Positions 22,156 to 31,577 of a stretch of DNA of 35,848 bases are shown here, piece by piece; position 1 is the first letter of the stretch; each line of letters starts with the position of its first letter. A model generated the notes under the pieces. That model was given only the letters and a program-made list of their open reading frames with translations. It searched no databases and was not told the DNA's origin. This DNA comes from an uncultured Ruminococcus sp. (GTDB lineage Bacteria > Bacillota > Clostridia > Oscillospirales > Ruminococcaceae): positions 1 to 35,848 of the forward strand of contig CANQJV010000020.1 in NCBI GenBank assembly GCA_947624295.1, read 5' to 3'. A program made the translations under genes and the position numbers.

Positions 22156-23536
22156 TTGATTTTTCCTTTCTATTTGGTATTTTCTCGTAAGGCGTAACAT
22201 CAGGGTTTCTTACAGGTTCGCTTGAATCCTGTATTTCGTCAAGGCTTGCGCCTGTATCATCGTATGTTTCGTACTGATGTTCCGTCACAAGTTCAACTAT
22301 TGCTGTATCATCTTCAGTCATTTTTTTCTGATACGGTCTGTAATATTTGTTAAGCAAATCTATTGTTTCCTGCTTATGGACTGAATAAACTGAATAGGCG
22401 TTGCCGTCAGCAGCATAGAAAACTGCATCTTCTCCCGGAACCATATTGACTTGTGCATTATCCATTGAAATTGTAGATGCAAAGTCGGCAATTTTACTCA
22501 TATCGCCTATTGATAAATCAGTATACAATAAATCGTTGTCATATATTTCCTTGATGTAACTGTAAAGTTTCAGCCGTCCCTCATCTTCAATAATATTTGA
22601 TAACTTATTCATTGCAGCAGCCATAAATCTGCGCTGATTCTGCACACGTCCTATGTCACCCTGTACCCATTCACGCCTGAACCGTATAAACCATACAGAC
22701 TGATTACCGTCAAGCGTAACGTCACCTGCAGGTATTACTTTATCAGGTTCAAAGACAATCTCGTTGTCTATATGAATCGGTACACCGCCTATAATGTCAA
22801 CTATATCAACAATATCGTCGCAAGTCGTTGTTACATACGCATCAATCGGTATACCGAAATTTTCCTGTACTGCATTTACTACACGCTGTATAGGCGGTTG
22901 TATTTCAGGATTACCCATTGTATAGATACTGTTGAATTTTTTAGTAACTGATGATGTGTAGTCAGGTAAACAAGTATCACGGGGTATCTGCAATATATTC
23001 AGTTTACCGTGACCTATGTCAAACTGAAATATCCACATTATATCTGTATTGTACTCATCAGGTTCAAATCCGAGAAAAAGCACGCTGTATTGACCTTCGA
23101 CAAGCTGCGGTAAATCAAGTCCGTCATCGAAATCTTCAGGGACTGCTGTATTATCTATATTCAGCTTTTCAAGTACAGTTTCTTTGTTTAATTCGCCCTC
23201 TTTTGCAGCAGGTTTCTGATTCTTGAAAAGATTTATCAGCGAAATATTATTTCCGCCGTTTTCCGTATCAACAACAATCGGCATATTAAGCACAAGCGCA
23301 AAAATTATAACAATTGATGCTGTTATGGAAACAAATTTAATAATAAAGTCTTTTACCGAAAATGTGTTCTTATGTTTCCTGCTGTTATTTTTGGTATTCT
23401 TACTGCTTACAGATTGTTGCGGACGTTTTTTCTTAGGAGGGTGATTTTCGTGATGTACGCTGTCCGCACGCACAAGCGGTTTCAACGGTTTCGGTTTGGG
23501 CTTATTTCCTGTTGAATTATATCCATTCTTATCCAT
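22148..23536 (-). CDS. LytR-CpsA-Psr (LCP) family cell-wall glycopolymer transferase
   Basis: A 462-residue membrane-anchored protein. A long basic, proline-rich cytoplasmic N-terminus (1-60) is followed by one membrane span (about 63-86) and an extracellular LCP domain. Conserved LCP elements are seen: NTDIMWIFQFD (metal-binding D), LQIPRDT (catalytic Arg region), GGVPIHID, and RFRREWVQGDIGRVQNQRRFM. LCP enzymes move teichoic acid or other polymers from lipid carriers to peptidoglycan. An acidic C-terminal tail holds EDDTA and DDTGAS. Start ATG 23536 with AGAGGA upstream. The 132-nt gap above, to yqeK, holds only a weak TTGACA (23612-23607) without a matching -10. Confidence 0.92.
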   Translation of the reverse strand: MDKNGYNSTGNKPKPKPLKPLVRADSVHHENHPPKKKRPQQSVSSKNTKNNSRKHKNTFSVKDFIIKFVSITASIVIIFALVLNMPIVVDTENGGNNISLINLFKNQKPAAKEGELNKETVLEKLNIDNTAVPEDFDDGLDLPQLVEGQYSVLFLGFEPDEYNTDIMWIFQFDIGHGKLNILQIPRDTCLPDYTSSVTKKFNSIYTMGNPEIQPPIQRVVNAVQENFGIPIDAYVTTTCDDIVDIVDIIGGVPIHIDNEIVFEPDKVIPAGDVTLDGNQSVWFIRFRREWVQGDIGRVQNQRRFMAAAMNKLSNIIEDEGRLKLYSYIKEIYDNDLLYTDLSIGDMSKIADFASTISMDNAQVNMVPGEDAVFYAADGNAYSVYSVHKQETIDLLNKYYRPYQKKMTEDDTAIVELVTEHQYETYDDTGASLDEIQDSSEPVRNPDVTPYEKIPNRKEKSND

Positions 23537-23668
23537 TTTTTGAATCCTCTTTTCGTTCCGTCATCAGTTTTAACTAATAGCAACCTCTAAAAACTTTTTT
23601 AATTTTTGTCAATGTAAAATAATGCTTGTTTTGTCGAAAATGAAAATTTTCAGAGATTTCTTGAGTTT

Positions 23669-24241
23669 TTATTCAACAAGGCGTGTGTAGAAATTATATC
23701 CCTCAACTGTACACACCGGGAGCATTCCGTTTTTCTTTATCACATCTTTTATTGAGAATCTCAATGCTTCAAGCATAGCCGTATTCAAGTCGCTGTATAC
23801 AAATTTCCGCATTTTATCGACTTCTTTGTATGTTCTGTCAGCGGAAACAAGGTCAGCTAAATATACAATCTCCTCAATTTTAGACATTCCTGCCCTGCCT
23901 ACTGTATGGAAACGGATTGAATTTATTATGTCAATATCCTCAACACCGAAAAAAGTTTTTACAAAATACGCTCCCGCAATAGCGTGCCACAATGAACGTG
24001 TTTCAAGTTCCTCACGGCATACAGTGAATCCGCTTTTAAGCACGAGTTTTTTCTGTTCAGCTCCGGGTAATTCCTTGCACACATCGTGCAAAAGCCCCGC
24101 AAAATAAGCCTTATCGGAATCATCACCGTACTTTTCAGCTATTTTACGGCATTCCGCCGCAACATTAAGCGAGTGCTGATACCTTTTCGGAGAAAGATTT
24201 TCTTTCAGATATTTCTTTTTTTCGTCAATATCGTAAAACAA
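23669..24241 (-). CDS. yqeK: HD-domain Ap4A hydrolase, YqeK family
   Basis: A 190-residue HD-superfamily phosphohydrolase. YqeK proteins are symmetrical bis(5'-nucleosyl)-tetraphosphatases splitting Ap4A to ADP. Metal ligands seen: HSLNVA (H23), LLHDVCKE (H52-D53), SLWHAIAGA (His), RFHTVG and YLADLVSADR. The start appears to be a TTG (24241) with GAGGTG 7 nt upstream; no in-frame ATG is near. It lies 14 nt after nadD, the usual pairing in Firmicutes. Confidence 0.92.
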   Translation of the reverse strand: MFYDIDEKKKYLKENLSPKRYQHSLNVAAECRKIAEKYGDDSDKAYFAGLLHDVCKELPGAEQKKLVLKSGFTVCREELETRSLWHAIAGAYFVKTFFGVEDIDIINSIRFHTVGRAGMSKIEEIVYLADLVSADRTYKEVDKMRKFVYSDLNTAMLEALRFSIKDVIKKNGMLPVCTVEGYNFYTRLVE

Positions 24242-24255
24242 AATTACTCACCTCG

Positions 24256-24849
24256 TCATTTATATAAATTATTCGATGTAATATATTGTACTACATTTTT
24301 TTCAAGATAGCAAGAGAATTTTTCATTTTTTACAATTTTTTTTCTTATTTCTGTAGAAGAAATTTCAAGTGGTTGTGCATTGCATACAATAATTTTGCCA
24401 TATATTCTTAATTTTTGTGCTTTTTCTTCAAGTTCCTTTTTGTCACCGTTTTTCCGTGACACAACTGCAAGCGTTACTTCTTTCAGGATTTCTTCAAACT
24501 GATTCCACGTTTCAAAAATCATCAGCATATCACTTCCGACAAGCAGGAAAAGTTCATCGTTCGGAAACAATCGGCGAAATTCCCTCACTGTATATATAGT
24601 ATAACTCTTTCGGCAGGATTTTATTTCGTAATCGCTGACATCAAGTTTCTCTGAAACTCTACACGCAAGCCTTAGCATTTCAAGTCTGTCGTCAGGCGGA
24701 GCATATTCAGCACTTGAACGGTGCGGACTTATCAATGACGGCACAAGATATATTTTGTCAAGTTCCAACTCGTCTATCGCTGATAACGCTAAGTGAATAT
24801 GCCCATTATGCACGGGATTGAAACTTCCGCCGTAAATACCGATTCTCAT
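24256..24849 (-). CDS. nadD: Nicotinate-nucleotide adenylyltransferase
   Basis: A 197-residue enzyme making deamido-NAD from nicotinate mononucleotide and ATP, essential for NAD synthesis. It shows the nucleotidyltransferase signature GGSFNPVHNGH (7-17), LLVGSDML, and ISSTEIRKKI near the C-terminus. Its ATG overlaps the yhbY stop as ATGA, so translation is coupled. Confidence 0.96.
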   Translation of the reverse strand: MRIGIYGGSFNPVHNGHIHLALSAIDELELDKIYLVPSLISPHRSSAEYAPPDDRLEMLRLACRVSEKLDVSDYEIKSCRKSYTIYTVREFRRLFPNDELFLLVGSDMLMIFETWNQFEEILKEVTLAVVSRKNGDKKELEEKAQKLRIYGKIIVCNAQPLEISSTEIRKKIVKNEKFSCYLEKNVVQYITSNNLYK

Positions 24850-25142
24850 TTTGGTATGTTCTCAATTACAGGCTCTTTCGGGTTACGCTTGAATAACACA
24901 AATCTTTTACCTATAACCTGTACTACTTCTGCACCAGTCTGCTCCGCAATTGCATCAGATGCTTCTTTTGCCGTCCAACCTGAATTGTCAAGCACTCGCA
25001 ATTTTATGAGTTCTCTTTTGCGGAGTGCCTCATTTATTTCCTTGCACATCTGTTCAGTTACTCCGCTTTTGCCTATCTGGAAAATAGTTTCATATTCCGA
25101 GGCTATTCCCTTCAGATACGCACGCTGTTTACTTGTAAGCAT
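24846..25142 (-). CDS. yhbY: Ribosome assembly RNA-binding protein YhbY (CRS1-YhbY/CRM domain)
   Basis: A 98-residue KH-like RNA-binding protein associated with the large ribosomal subunit. It shows the LTSKQRAYLKGIA start, the GKSG.T loop in FQIGKSGVTEQM, LIKLRVLDN, and TGAEVVQVIGKRFVLFKRN at the end. ATG 25142 is chosen over a GTG at 25154 on the basis of the family start (MLTSKQR) and position 4 nt after the rdgB stop. obg, which often precedes yhbY, is absent. Confidence 0.93.
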   Translation of the reverse strand: MLTSKQRAYLKGIASEYETIFQIGKSGVTEQMCKEINEALRKRELIKLRVLDNSGWTAKEASDAIAEQTGAEVVQVIGKRFVLFKRNPKEPVIENIPK

Positions 25143-25146
25143 TACC

Positions 25147-25734
25147 TCACTCACCTTTCTCTTTCAATTTTTTGTAAAGTTCTTTCAGGGCATTCCCTCT
25201 ATGACTTATTTTGTTTTTCTCATCTGCTGTCATCTCAGCAAGCGTTTTCCCATTGTTATAGAGGAATACAGGGTCATAGCCGAAACCGTTTGTTCCACGC
25301 TCCTCATGACCGATTTCACCGACACATTTCCCCGATACCGTGAAATATTTTTCCGCATCGATATACGCTATTGTGCATTGAAAATACGCTCCACGGCTGT
25401 TATCGGGAATATCTTTCATTTCGGCAAGAAGTTTTGCACACTCCTGTCCTTTAGGAGCATATCTCGCTGAATATACTCCCGGTCTGCCGTCAAGTGATTC
25501 AACACATAATCCGCTGTCGTCCGCAATTACAGGGCATTTCACAATATCATAAACTGCACTCGCTTTAATCATCGCATTTTCGGCAAAAGTAACGCCGTTT
25601 TCTTCAGGTTCGCAGTCCGCACCTGCCTCACGTTGTGAAATTACTTCGATTCCGAGCGGTGCAAGTATTTCCCTTGCCTCACGGAGTTTATTTTCGTTGT
25701 TCGTTGCAAATACAATCTTATTCATCATCGTCAT
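25147..25734 (-). CDS. rdgB: XTP/dITP diphosphatase (non-canonical purine NTP pyrophosphatase)
   Basis: About 195 residues. It hydrolyses dITP, XTP and ITP to prevent misincorporation. Motifs: VFATNNENKLREAREIL (substrate loop), DDSGLCVESLDGRPGVYSARYA, FGYDPVFLY and KNKISHRGNAL. Three ATGs lie together (25734, 25728, 25725). The first has AAAGG 6 nt upstream, while the last gives the family-like [10 protein letters not shown]. All overlap the end of ftsY by 8-17 nt. A much longer frame exists upstream but it is the shadow of the ftsY tail. Confidence 0.93.
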   Translation of the reverse strand: MTMMNKIVFATNNENKLREAREILAPLGIEVISQREAGADCEPEENGVTFAENAMIKASAVYDIVKCPVIADDSGLCVESLDGRPGVYSARYAPKGQECAKLLAEMKDIPDNSRGAYFQCTIAYIDAEKYFTVSGKCVGEIGHEERGTNGFGYDPVFLYNNGKTLAEMTADEKNKISHRGNALKELYKKLKEKGE

Positions 25735-26998
25735 CACTGCCTTTCTTACCGAAAAGACGGCTGAAGAAACCTTTCTTTTTCTTCTTCTTTTCGGGTTCAG
25801 GTTCGGGTTCTGATTCTTCAGCTTGTTCAGGTTCAGTTTCTTCTGATTGTTCAGCCGATTCTTCAGCGTCAGCCTGTTCTTCTTCAGGCGTATCTTCAAC
25901 CGAAATTACAGGCAATTCATCTATATCAGGTTCGGGGATTTCCTCAATATTCTGCTCTTCTTCGGGGAGTTCTGCCGTTTCTTCAGTTGCAGGTTCTTCT
26001 TCCGCAATTTCAGGCTCTGTAATTTCTTCTTCTTCAGATTCTTCTTCACTTTCAGCTTTTTCTGATAATTTTGCTTTCAGTTTTGCCTCGTCAATATCAA
26101 ACAGCGCATCAACAAACATACGACTGTCAAACGGCTGTAAATCGTCGATTTTCTCGCCTACGCCTATGAGTTTTACAGGTATGCCGAGTTCATTTTTAAT
26201 TGATATAACTATTCCGCCCTTTGCTGTACCGTCAAGTTTCGTCAGGACAATACCTGTAATCTGCGCTGTTTCATTGAATAATTTCGCCTGATTTACCGCA
26301 TTCTGTCCTGTTGTCGCATCAAGCACAAGAAGTATTTCCCGTGAACAGTCACCTGCTTTACTGTCAATAATCCTGTTGATTTTACGGAGTTCCTCCATAA
26401 GATTCTTCTTGTTATGAAGTCTGCCCGCTGTATCAATTATAACAACGTCACAATTACGAGCTTTTGCGGCTTCAAGCGAATCATATACAACTGCTCCGGG
26501 GTCACTTCCCTCCGAATGCTTTACTATGTCAACTCCTGCACGCTCCGTCCACACTTGTAACTGGTCAATTGCTGCCGCACGGAATGTATCAGCCGCCGCT
26601 ACAAGTACTTTTTTACCCTCCTGCTTGAATTGGTGGCACATTTTGCCGATTGTAGTTGTTTTGCCGGCACCGTTTACGCCTATGACCATTATTACAGCAG
26701 GGGATTTTTCGAGGTCAAGACCCGTATCTTCTCCCATTATCTCCGAAATTACTTCGTAAATGAGTTCCATTATGTCGTTAGGATTTGTGATTCCTCTTTC
26801 TTTGACTTTTTTGCGTACTCTGTCGCATATTTCTTCCGAAGTTTCAACGCCCATGTCACTCATTATCATTTGTTCTTCGAGTTCTTCAAAAAGTTCCTCG
26901 TCTATTTTCGTAAATGAGTTGAAAATCCTCTGTAATCCGCCTAAAAAGCTATCTCTTGTTTTCCTCAAGCCCTCTGCAATTTTAGTAAAAATTCCCAT
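25718..26998 (-). CDS. ftsY: SRP receptor FtsY with acidic/basic domain at the C-terminus
   Basis: A 426-residue SRP-receptor GTPase that docks ribosome-nascent chain complexes at the membrane. The NG domain fills residues 1-305: N helices from [15 protein letters not shown]1 GVNGAGKT (107-114), [16 protein letters not shown] (188-194), [10 protein letters not shown] (253-262) and [12 protein letters not shown]. Unusually, the acidic A domain is not N-terminal but follows the G domain (about 306-403, mostly Glu/Pro), and ends in [17 protein letters not shown] (404-420) and five acidic residues. That basic-amphipathic piece resembles the N-terminal membrane-targeting sequence of E. coli FtsY (KKRGFFSWLG). 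ATG 26998 has GGAGG upstream, 12 nt after smc. Confidence 0.96.
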   Translation of the reverse strand: MGIFTKIAEGLRKTRDSFLGGLQRIFNSFTKIDEELFEELEEQMIMSDMGVETSEEICDRVRKKVKERGITNPNDIMELIYEVISEIMGEDTGLDLEKSPAVIMVIGVNGAGKTTTIGKMCHQFKQEGKKVLVAAADTFRAAAIDQLQVWTERAGVDIVKHSEGSDPGAVVYDSLEAAKARNCDVVIIDTAGRLHNKKNLMEELRKINRIIDSKAGDCSREILLVLDATTGQNAVNQAKLFNETAQITGIVLTKLDGTAKGGIVISIKNELGIPVKLIGVGEKIDDLQPFDSRMFVDALFDIDEAKLKAKLSEKAESEEESEEEEITEPEIAEEEPATEETAELPEEEQNIEEIPEPDIDELPVISVEDTPEEEQADAEESAEQSEETEPEQAEESEPEPEPEKKKKKKGFFSRLFGKKGSDDDDE

Positions 26999-27010
26999 AA
27001 ATTCCTCCGT

Positions 27011-30000
27011 TTACTGTATATCTGCTATATCTTCCTGAAAATCAACCTGTTCCATTTTCAGCAGTTTCGAAATGCCGTCCTCCTGCATTGTAACTCCGTA
27101 AAGAACATTTGATTCTTCCATTGCACTTCTTCTGTGCGTGACAAGTACAAATTGTGTCGTATCCGTGAATTTTTTTAGATACTGCGCATATTTCCTTACA
27201 TTTACTTCGTCAAGTGCCGCATCTATTTCGTCAAGAATACAAAATGGTGCAGGACGTAATTTCAGGATTGCAAAATATATTGCTATAGCTACAAATGCCT
27301 GTTCTCCGCCTGAAAGCGATATGAGATTCTTTATCACTTTCCCCGGAGGCGCAACGCTTATCTCAATCCCCGATTCAAGGACGTTTTCGGGGTCTGTCAG
27401 TATAAGTTCCGCTTTTCCTCCGCCGAAAAGTTCCGTGAAAATTGATTTGAAATTTGAATTGATAATACGGAAATTCTCTCTGAAAATCCTTTCCATATCA
27501 TTCATAAGATTGTCAATTATTTTTTCAAGTTCAGCTTTTGAATTACGCACGTCCGCAAGCTGAACCGACATAAATTCATACCGTTCTGATACTTCCCTGT
27601 ACTCGTCTACCGCATTGACGTTCACACTGCCTAATGCACGTATTTTGTTTTTAACAGCTGACAATTCAGCCTGTACAGGTATAATATCATCAATTTTTTC
27701 AGCTGTCTGCAACGCTTCTGAATAAGTGAGTTCATACACGTCAAGCATTTGCTGTATAATCGCATCGTAATCGTGTACAGCTGATTCACGGCGTTCTTCA
27801 AGACGTGTGATTTCCCCTGAATACTTCTCTTTAGCATCGTTCAGCTGTTTCAAGCCTTTCTGGACTTCATTCACAAGGCGGTTCTGTTCCGTGTGCATAT
27901 TCTGGTAACGTTGAATTTCAGCCATATACAGACCTGAATTATTTTTCATGTTGTCAAGTTCAGTTTTCAGCCTTATGATTTCAGCCTGTTTTTCCTCGAT
28001 TTTCTGTTTTTGCCTTGCGATTTCCTCCTCGAAATATATGTTACCGTTGTTCAGCGTTTCGAGTTCGGACTTTATGCGTTCAGTTTCATTTTCCTGCGAC
28101 TGTATATCTTTTGAAAGTTCAGCGTCACGTATTTTAATCGCCGATATTTTCTGTAGCAATTCAGCACGTTCAATGCGGAGATTCTCACGTTTTATGCGGT
28201 ATTCGTCAAGATTTTTTTCTGTAATGCCGATTTGTATTTCAGTTTCTTCAGCCGACTTTTCAGCCGATTTTACAGCGTTTTCAGCTGAAGATATTTTTTC
28301 TTCCGATTCAGCTATCAGTCTGCCTGAATTTTCTTTTTGTGCCGTGAGCTGATTCACAAGCGAATACAAACTCGAAATTTCAGCGTTCAGGCGGACTTCT
28401 TCGGATTCGAGTTCCCTTAATTCAGATTTAGCCGACCCCGTATCATATCTCAATTTTTCGGATTCCGCACGGAATTTCTCCATTTTTGTGCTGAGTTCAT
28501 TCTGACGTACTGTCAATACGCTGATTTCATTTTCAAGCGTTTCTATCTCGTTCTTACGTGTGATTATTCCGCCTGATTTCTGCGCTGAACCGCCTGTAAA
28601 TGAACCGCCTGCATTTATTACCTGCCCGTCAAGCGTTACAATCCTGAATCTATAACCGTATTTCTTTGCGATAAGCGTTGCCGAATCAATGTCTTCAGCT
28701 ATAACAATACGTCCGAGGAGCGATTTTATAATACCGTTGTATTTTTCGTCGCATACTGCTAATTTATCAGCCATTGCAACAAATCCGTCGCATAAATCAA
28801 CACCGTTTTCACGGAAATCACTGCCTTTGACCGATGTTATCGGCAAAAACGTTGCTCTGCCGCCCTTTTGTTCTTTCAGGAAACGTATACAGCGTTTAGC
28901 GATGTCCTCATTTTCGACTATAATATTCTGCATTGCTCCGCCGAGAGCTGTTTCAATCGCAACCGCATACTGCTGTTCAACGTTGATATTTTGAGCGACT
29001 GTCCCTGAAATACCGCTGATTCTGCCTTGCTTTGACGCTTTCAGAATCTGCTTTACACTTCCGGCGAAACCCTCCATATTATTTTCGAGGTCAATGAGAA
29101 TTTTCTGTCTTTGCTGATTATTTTTCAATTCATACAAATTTTTTTCAAGTTCAGCTTTTGTATTATCAAAATTTTCTTTGCGTAACTGATATAACTTTTC
29201 AAGCCCCGTGATTTTATTGACAAGTGCTGATTTTTCGGCGGTATTTTTTTCGACAGCCTGCTGATTTTCATTGATTTTACTGCTATATTCAGCTATTGAT
29301 TTTTCTATGTCAATATTCCCCGAAAGTATTTCATCAAGACGCTTTTTTTCTGTTGAAATTGTCTGCCGAGCTGATTCCGCACTGAATCTGTACTCACTTT
29401 GTTTTATGCGCAGACTGTTTATATCACTGTTCGCCTTGTCAAAAAGTTCGCCCATACGTTGATTTTCAGTTTCAGCTTTTTCGAGTTCCGCCGAAATATC
29501 CGCAATTTCTTTTTCAAGTTGTTTTTTCTGTTCTTCAAAAGAACTGATTTTCTTTTCAATATCCCTGATTTTACGCTGATAATTACGCTTTGTTTCTTCG
29601 GATTTCAAAATACTTTGCTCTGCATTTTTAACAGCCTCATTGCAGTGTACTATATCATTTTCGCAGACAGCTATATCAGATTTTTTCTGCGAAGATTCCT
29701 GTTCTTCAGCAATCATTTTCCGACGGATTTCATCTGATTTCATACTGCATTCCTGCATTTTCCTGTAACATTCCTGCAATTTCACTTCTTCATTCTGAAT
29801 AAGATTCTCTGTATTTTCGTATTCAGTTTTTGCGGAAAGTATCCCCAAATCAAGTTCATTTATTTTACTTTTGAGCCCGTCAATCTGATAAATCCATACA
29901 GATATTTCAAGTTTCCTGCGTTCTTCTGAAAGTTTAATGAATTTCTGTGCCTTTTCCGCCTGAATTTTCAACGGTCCTACACGGCTTTCGAGTTCCGAAA

Positions 30001-30583
30001 TAATATCGTTCAGTCTTACAAGATTATCCTCAGTCGCTGATAACTTGCGTTCAGCCTCTGATTTTTTATAGCGGAATTTCGATATTCCTGCGGCTTCCTC
30101 GAAAATATCACGCCTTTCACTGCTTTTTGCCCCGACAATTTCAGCGATACGTCCCTGACCTATGATTGAATAACCGTCACGTCCTAAGCCTGTATCCATA
30201 AAAAGTTCGTTTATATCTTTCAGCCTGCACGATTTCCCGTTAATTGAGTACTCGCTGTCACCGCTTCTGTACAGTTTCCTTGTGACCGATACTTCGTCGC
30301 CCATATCAGCAAGCCTGTTGTCAGAATTGTCAATATTAAGCGTTACAGCAGCAAATCCCATTGGTTTTCTTGTAACAGTACCGGAAAAAATAACGTCCTC
30401 CATTTTATTGCCACGGAGAGTTTTAGTTGATTGTTCGCCCAATACCCAGCGGACAGAATCACCGATATTACTTTTTCCGCTGCCGTTTGGACCTACTACC
30501 GCCGTAAGCCCTTTATCAAAAGTAAGGCTTATTTTATCGGGGAAAGATTTGAACCCCTGTATTTCAAGTGATTTAAGGTACAC
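27011..30583 (-). CDS. smc: Chromosome segregation ATPase SMC
   Basis: A 1190-residue full-length SMC, core of the SMC-ScpAB condensin. Walker A GPNGSGKSN (31-39) with the Q-loop RWVLGEQS. Two long coiled coils (about 165-500 and 660-1000) flank a hinge (about 505-640) with a GGAMQN glycine patch. The C-terminal head has the signature LSGGEQAF and Walker B CILDEIDAALD. Most SMCs have LSGGERAL, so Q-A-F is a small variation. It starts at GTG 30583 with GGAGGTG just upstream, inside the end of the radical SAM gene. scpA/scpB are not in this window. The smc-ftsY order matches other Firmicutes. Confidence 0.97.
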   Translation of the reverse strand: MYLKSLEIQGFKSFPDKISLTFDKGLTAVVGPNGSGKSNIGDSVRWVLGEQSTKTLRGNKMEDVIFSGTVTRKPMGFAAVTLNIDNSDNRLADMGDEVSVTRKLYRSGDSEYSINGKSCRLKDINELFMDTGLGRDGYSIIGQGRIAEIVGAKSSERRDIFEEAAGISKFRYKKSEAERKLSATEDNLVRLNDIISELESRVGPLKIQAEKAQKFIKLSEERRKLEISVWIYQIDGLKSKINELDLGILSAKTEYENTENLIQNEEVKLQECYRKMQECSMKSDEIRRKMIAEEQESSQKKSDIAVCENDIVHCNEAVKNAEQSILKSEETKRNYQRKIRDIEKKISSFEEQKKQLEKEIADISAELEKAETENQRMGELFDKANSDINSLRIKQSEYRFSAESARQTISTEKKRLDEILSGNIDIEKSIAEYSSKINENQQAVEKNTAEKSALVNKITGLEKLYQLRKENFDNTKAELEKNLYELKNNQQRQKILIDLENNMEGFAGSVKQILKASKQGRISGISGTVAQNINVEQQYAVAIETALGGAMQNIIVENEDIAKRCIRFLKEQKGGRATFLPITSVKGSDFRENGVDLCDGFVAMADKLAVCDEKYNGIIKSLLGRIVIAEDIDSATLIAKKYGYRFRIVTLDGQVINAGGSFTGGSAQKSGGIITRKNEIETLENEISVLTVRQNELSTKMEKFRAESEKLRYDTGSAKSELRELESEEVRLNAEISSLYSLVNQLTAQKENSGRLIAESEEKISSAENAVKSAEKSAEETEIQIGITEKNLDEYRIKRENLRIERAELLQKISAIKIRDAELSKDIQSQENETERIKSELETLNNGNIYFEEEIARQKQKIEEKQAEIIRLKTELDNMKNNSGLYMAEIQRYQNMHTEQNRLVNEVQKGLKQLNDAKEKYSGEITRLEERRESAVHDYDAIIQQMLDVYELTYSEALQTAEKIDDIIPVQAELSAVKNKIRALGSVNVNAVDEYREVSERYEFMSVQLADVRNSKAELEKIIDNLMNDMERIFRENFRIINSNFKSIFTELFGGGKAELILTDPENVLESGIEISVAPPGKVIKNLISLSGGEQAFVAIAIYFAILKLRPAPFCILDEIDAALDEVNVRKYAQYLKKFTDTTQFVLVTHRRSAMEESNVLYGVTMQEDGISKLLKMEQVDFQEDIADIQ

Positions 30584-30587
30584 AAAT

Positions 30588-31577
30588 TCACCTCCTCAAT
30601 TCAACTTCATATTTTGCGATATTTTCATCGCCTGTAATTTTTATGCAGATTCCCTGTTTTTTGAAATAATTGATATTTGATTTATTCTGACCTGTTGCCT
30701 TGCTGATACAGGACGGATTGACCGCAAAAATATAGTTTTTTTCATTGCTGTTGATTTTGCATTCAATTTTCCGCCTGTAAATTTTATTTTCGCACAATTC
30801 ACGGAAAGCAGGGTGATAGAATCCTCCAATCATATCATTTTCAACAAATTCACTCGCATGAAGTCCGCATTTTATTACTTTTATGCCGATATTTTCAAAT
30901 TTTTCAAGAAATTCCGACGATATATCAAGAACAGTTTCAAAATCAAACGGCTTGTATTCTCCCGATAAGTAAAGTTCCCCAAGTTTCGTATTTTTAAGGA
31001 TTACAACGGGATATATTCTTACTGTATCGGGGTGAATATTTTTTATCGCTGAAAACGTCTGATATTCGCTGTCAATCGTGCTTTTGTAAAGCCCAATCAT
31101 CATTTGCAAGCCGAGTTCAAAACCGTATGATTTGATTAAATCGCTTGACTTGTAAACGTCTTCAGCAGTATGACCACGTTCATTTGATTCAAGTACAGTA
31201 TCAGACATTGACTGCGCTCCGAGTTCGATTGAAGTAACACCGTATTTCCTCAGTATATCGAGTATTTCGGGAGTTATGCAGTCGGGGCGTGTAGAAATGC
31301 GTATTCCTTTGAATTTACCGTTGCCGATAAATTCATACGCTGATTCAAGCAGTTCAATCATATAATTTTGCGGTATTGCCGTGAAACTCCCTCCGAAAAA
31401 TGCGATTTCAGTGCATTCAGGCGATTTTATTTCACTCAGTGCCTTTGTGCAGATTCGCTGTACATCGTCCTTTGCAGGAGCTTTCTGAGTTCCGCTGATT
31501 GTGTGCTGATTACAGAAACTGCACATATGCGGACAGCCTATATGCGGTACGAAAATCGAAATATTAGCGTGTTTCAT
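30588..31577 (-). CDS. Radical SAM protein, Elp3-like N-terminal type without acetyltransferase
   Basis: A 329-residue radical SAM enzyme: cluster motif GCPHMCSFC (C15, C19, C22), then FGGSFTAIP, RISTRPDCI and GAQSMSD, the pattern of the Elp3/YhcC group. It lacks the C-terminal GNAT domain of true Elp3; the final 90 residues are unassigned, lysine/asparagine-rich. The substrate is unknown; tRNA modification is possible by family. ATG 31577 overlaps the rnc stop by 14 nt and GGAG lies about 10 nt upstream. A radical SAM gene between rnc and smc recurs in Clostridia. Confidence 0.88.
   Translation of the reverse strand: MKHANISIFVPHIGCPHMCSFCNQHTISGTQKAPAKDDVQRICTKALSEIKSPECTEIAFFGGSFTAIPQNYMIELLESAYEFIGNGKFKGIRISTRPDCITPEILDILRKYGVTSIELGAQSMSDTVLESNERGHTAEDVYKSSDLIKSYGFELGLQMMIGLYKSTIDSEYQTFSAIKNIHPDTVRIYPVVILKNTKLGELYLSGEYKPFDFETVLDISSEFLEKFENIGIKVIKCGLHASEFVENDMIGGFYHPAFRELCENKIYRRKIECKINSNEKNYIFAVNPSCISKATGQNKSNINYFKKQGICIKITGDENIAKYEVELRR

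Noticed and set aside
23584..23612. Promoter before the LCP gene
   Set aside because: TTGACA is present but the hexamer at 17 bp is TAGAGG, a poor -10.
25735..25899. Longer N-terminus for RdgB rich in K/N/L
   Set aside because: It is an alternative-frame reading of the Glu/Pro-rich ftsY tail; the RdgB family starts at (M)NKIVFATNN.
25635..26291. 218-codon rightward Ser-rich frame opposite ftsY
   Set aside because: It is the antisense image of GAA/GAG-rich codons in the FtsY acidic tail; no SD or promoter.
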